NCBI GenBank assembly: GCA_946479905.1
Contig: CAMLIA010000221.1
Location: 1-6,306 of the forward strand
Reading direction: 5' to 3'
Source of the DNA: an uncultured Frankiales bacterium
GTDB taxonomy: Bacteria > Actinomycetota > Actinomycetes > Mycobacteriales > SCTD01
Length of the DNA: 6,306 bases
Of the stretch, positions 4,444 to 6,306 are shown one piece after another. The position numbers were made by a program, and so were the translations under genes. How positions within the stretch are numbered: the first letter of the stretch is position 1; each line of letters begins with the position of its first letter. The notes under the pieces are model-generated. The model did not search any database. It was not told the origin of the DNA and saw only the letters and a list, made by a program, of their open reading frames with translations.

Positions 4444-6306
4444 GTGCCCAGCATCGGTGACGTCGGCAAGCGCCTGCTCCTGGGCCGCGCGCTGCGCAGC
4501 GACCGGCTGGGGGAGACGCTGCTCCCCAAGAAGATCGCGCTCCCGGTCTTCGCCAGCGACGCCCTGTCGTCCGTGGCCTACGCACCCGACGAGATCTTCC
4601 TGACCCTGTCGATCGCGGGCGTCACGGCGTTCACGTTCAGCTGGAAGATCGCGATCGTCGTCGCGCTGGTCATGACGGTCGTCGTCGCGTCCTACCGGCA
4701 GAACGTGCACGCCTACCCGTCCGGGGGCGGCGACTACGAGGTCGCGACCACGAACCTCGGCGGGCGGGCCGGCCTGACGGTCGCGAGCGCGCTGCTCGTG
4801 GACTACGTCCTGACGGTGGCGGTGTCGATCTCGTCGGCCGCGCAGTACGCCGCGTCGGCCGTCTCGGGACTGCGCGGGCACGAGGCGGAGGCGGCCGTGA
4901 TCGCCACGCTGTTCCTCATGACCATGAACCTGCGGGGGGTCAAGGAGGCGGGCGCCGCGTTCGCCGTGCCGACGTACGTCTTCATGGCGGCCATCATCGG
5001 CATGGCCGTCGTCGGGCTGGTGCGCTACGCCACCGACAACCTGCCGGCCGTCGCCAGCTCCGCCCTGGAGCTGCGTCCCGAGGGGGCCTACACCCACGGG
5101 ATCACCGGCCTCGCGGGAGCGTTCCTGCTGCTGCGGGCGTTCTCCAGCGGGTGCGCGGCGCTCACCGGTGTCGAGGCGATCAGCAACGGCGTACCCGCCT
5201 TCAAGAAGCCGAAGTCGAAGAACGCCGCGACCACGCTGGCGCTGCTCGGCGGGATCGCCATCACGATGATCATGGGCGTCATGACGCTGGCGAACCTCAC
5301 GCACATGCGGTTCGCCGAGAACCCCGCCACCCAGCTGCTGCGCAACGGCAAGCCGGTCGGCGACGACTACGTGCAGGACCCGGTGATCGGCCAGCTCGCG
5401 CATGCTGTCTTCGCCGGGTTCGACCCGGCCTTCTACCTGGTCGCCGGGGCGACCGGGATCATCCTCGTGCTGGCCGCGAACACCGCCTTCAACGGCTTCC
5501 CCGTCCTCGGGTCGATCCTCGCCCGCGACGGCTACCTGCCCCGGCAGCTGCACACCCGCGGCGACCGGCTCGCCTACTCCAACGGCATCGTGCTGCTGGC
5601 GGCCTTCGCCAGCGCGCTCATCCTCGCCTTCGACGCGCAGGTGACGAAGCTCATCCAGCTCTACATCGTGGGCGTCTTCATCAGCTTCACGCTGTCCCAG
5701 ACAGGGATGATCCGGCACTGGACCCGGCTGCTGCGCACCGAGACCGACGCCGCGTCGCGCGGTCGCATGAAGCGCTCCCGGGTCATCAACTCGATCGGCC
5801 TCGGGATGACCGGCATCGTGCTGGTCATCGTGCTCATCACGAAGTTCGTCCGTGGTGCCTGGATCGCCCTGGCCGCCATGGCGGTGCTGTTCCTGCTGAT
5901 GCGCGGCATCCACCGGCACTACGACCGGGTGCGCAAGGAGCTCGTGCCGTCCGACGACCTCGTCGCCGCGCCGTCCCGCAACCACGCGGTCGTCCTGGTC
6001 TCGAAGATCCACGCGCCCACGATGCGGGCGCTGTCGTACGCCAAGGCGACCCGGCCGCACGACCTCACGGCGCTGACCGTCTCGGTCGACCCGGAGGACA
6101 CCCTTGCGCTGCAGGCCGAGTGGGACCGGCGCGGGATCGACATCCCGCTGACGGTCATCGACTCGCCCTACCGCGAGATCACCCGGCCCATCCTCGACTA
6201 CGTCCGCCGCATCCGGCTGGACTCCCCGCGGGACGTGGTCACGGTCTTCATCCCCGAGTACGTCGTCGGTCGCTGGTGGGAGCAGCTGCTGCACAACCAG
6301 AGCGCG
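4444..6306 (+). CDS. kimA: KimA-like potassium importer, APC superfamily (C-terminus off right edge)
   Basis: 621 residues are visible with no stop; relatives are about 600-660 aa, so little is missing. Seen: twelve hydrophobic helices between about 31 and 490, then a cytosolic alpha/beta domain from about 500 that resembles the KimA C-terminal domain. Residues known to form the K+ sites in B. subtilis KimA appear in the same spacing: Asp39 and Tyr46 in SDALSSVAY (38-46), Asp120, Thr124 and Ser128 in DYVLTVAVS (120-128), and Thr241 and Glu244 in ALTGVEAISNG (239-249). Other near-identical stretches are SYRQ and AYPSGGGDY (83-98), AFSSGCAALTG (232-242), and RGDRLAYSNGI (372-382). A longer loop (about 286-319) between helices 7 and 8 is absent from the Bacillus protein as I recall it. 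Family members in actinobacteria are commonly called amino acid permeases (Rv2690c); the residue pattern argues for proton-coupled K+ uptake. It stands divergent from ceoB-ceoC. GTG 4444 fits the N-terminus of KimA. Confidence 0.88.
   Translation, partial: MPSIGDVGKRLLLGRALRSDRLGETLLPKKIALPVFASDALSSVAYAPDEIFLTLSIAGVTAFTFSWKIAIVVALVMTVVVASYRQNVHAYPSGGGDYEVATTNLGGRAGLTVASALLVDYVLTVAVSISSAAQYAASAVSGLRGHEAEAAVIATLFLMTMNLRGVKEAGAAFAVPTYVFMAAIIGMAVVGLVRYATDNLPAVASSALELRPEGAYTHGITGLAGAFLLLRAFSSGCAALTGVEAISNGVPAFKKPKSKNAATTLALLGGIAITMIMGVMTLANLTHMRFAENPATQLLRNGKPVGDDYVQDPVIGQLAHAVFAGFDPAFYLVAGATGIILVLAANTAFNGFPVLGSILARDGYLPRQLHTRGDRLAYSNGIVLLAAFASALILAFDAQVTKLIQLYIVGVFISFTLSQTGMIRHWTRLLRTETDAASRGRMKRSRVINSIGLGMTGIVLVIVLITKFVRGAWIALAAMAVLFLLMRGIHRHYDRVRKELVPSDDLVAAPSRNHAVVLVSKIHAPTMRALSYAKATRPHDLTALTVSVDPEDTLALQAEWDRRGIDIPLTVIDSPYREITRPILDYVRRIRLDSPRDVVTVFIPEYVVGRWWEQLLHNQSA

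Noticed and set aside
2813..4460. Two long plus-strand frames antisense to ceoC and ceoB.
   Set aside because: No recognisable domains, and composition typical of antisense GC-rich frames; the RCK genes on the other strand are unambiguous.
4377..4529. A 51-residue N-terminal extension of CeoB starting at 4529.
   Set aside because: The extension is Arg/Ser-rich, overlaps the transporter gene antisense, and precedes a methionine that sits exactly at the first Rossmann strand.
4429..6294. A 621-codon open frame antisense to the transporter gene.
   Set aside because: Its product is almost pure Asp/Arg/Gly/Gln/His/Val low-complexity sequence with no domain, typical of the frame opposite a GC-rich gene. 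The plus strand encodes a clear KimA-like protein. The length alone is not evidence.
1..6306. A defence system, mobile element, CRISPR array, tRNA or other RNA gene.
   Set aside because: No repeat-spacer pattern, transposase, integrase, cloverleaf or nuclease/helicase motif was seen. Composition is even, and the genes follow a conserved actinobacterial order.

Overview
The window is a GC-rich, densely packed chromosomal segment with the codon use, GTG starts and gene order of an actinobacterium. The genus cannot be fixed from the sequence. The order DUF3093 / dut / DUF3710 / OB-fold protein / DUF3159 / two TrkA-type RCK proteins / APC-superfamily transporter matches, as I recall it, the conserved Mycobacterium tuberculosis block Rv2698 to Rv2690c. 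The Rv2695c-type gene is absent here, and an amidase sits beside the DUF3093 gene. This is mostly core rather than accessory DNA: no mobile element, CRISPR array, RNA gene or foreign-looking island is visible. No stretch longer than about 70 bases lacks a gene.

Layout. (1) Bases 1-754, minus strand: a small membrane protein (DUF3093) followed, through an ATGA overlap, by an amidase-signature enzyme that runs off the left edge. (2) Bases 781-3050, plus strand: a compact operon of dut (dUTPase), a DUF3710 protein, an OB-fold protein and a DUF3159 membrane protein. (3) Bases 3041-4376, minus strand: ceoC (trkB) and ceoB (trkA), two single-unit NAD-binding RCK proteins with ceoB transcribed first. 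They converge on the DUF3159 gene with a 10-bp overlap. (4) Bases 4444-6306, plus strand and open at the right edge: a 12-helix APC-superfamily transporter. Families like this are often labelled 'amino acid permease', but this one carries all the K+-site residues I can recall from Bacillus subtilis KimA.

How the parts may work together. The right half reads as a potassium-uptake module: two RCK regulatory subunits back to back with a KimA-type K+ importer, and no TrkH/TrkG or KtrB pore gene in view. The 67-bp gap between ceoB and the transporter holds two divergent -10-like hexamers with a perfect 15-bp inverted repeat centred exactly midway between them, over both expected -35 positions. This suggests common control. 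The left half joins nucleotide-pool cleaning (dut) to an OB-fold protein and poorly characterised actinobacterial families.

Start signals fall into two classes. Five starts (DUF3093, dut, OB-fold protein, ceoB, transporter) have a TANNNT hexamer ending 6-9 bases before the start codon and no good Shine-Dalgarno, as expected for leaderless or near-leaderless mRNAs. Two operon-internal genes (DUF3710, ceoC) have clear purine-rich ribosome binding sites instead.
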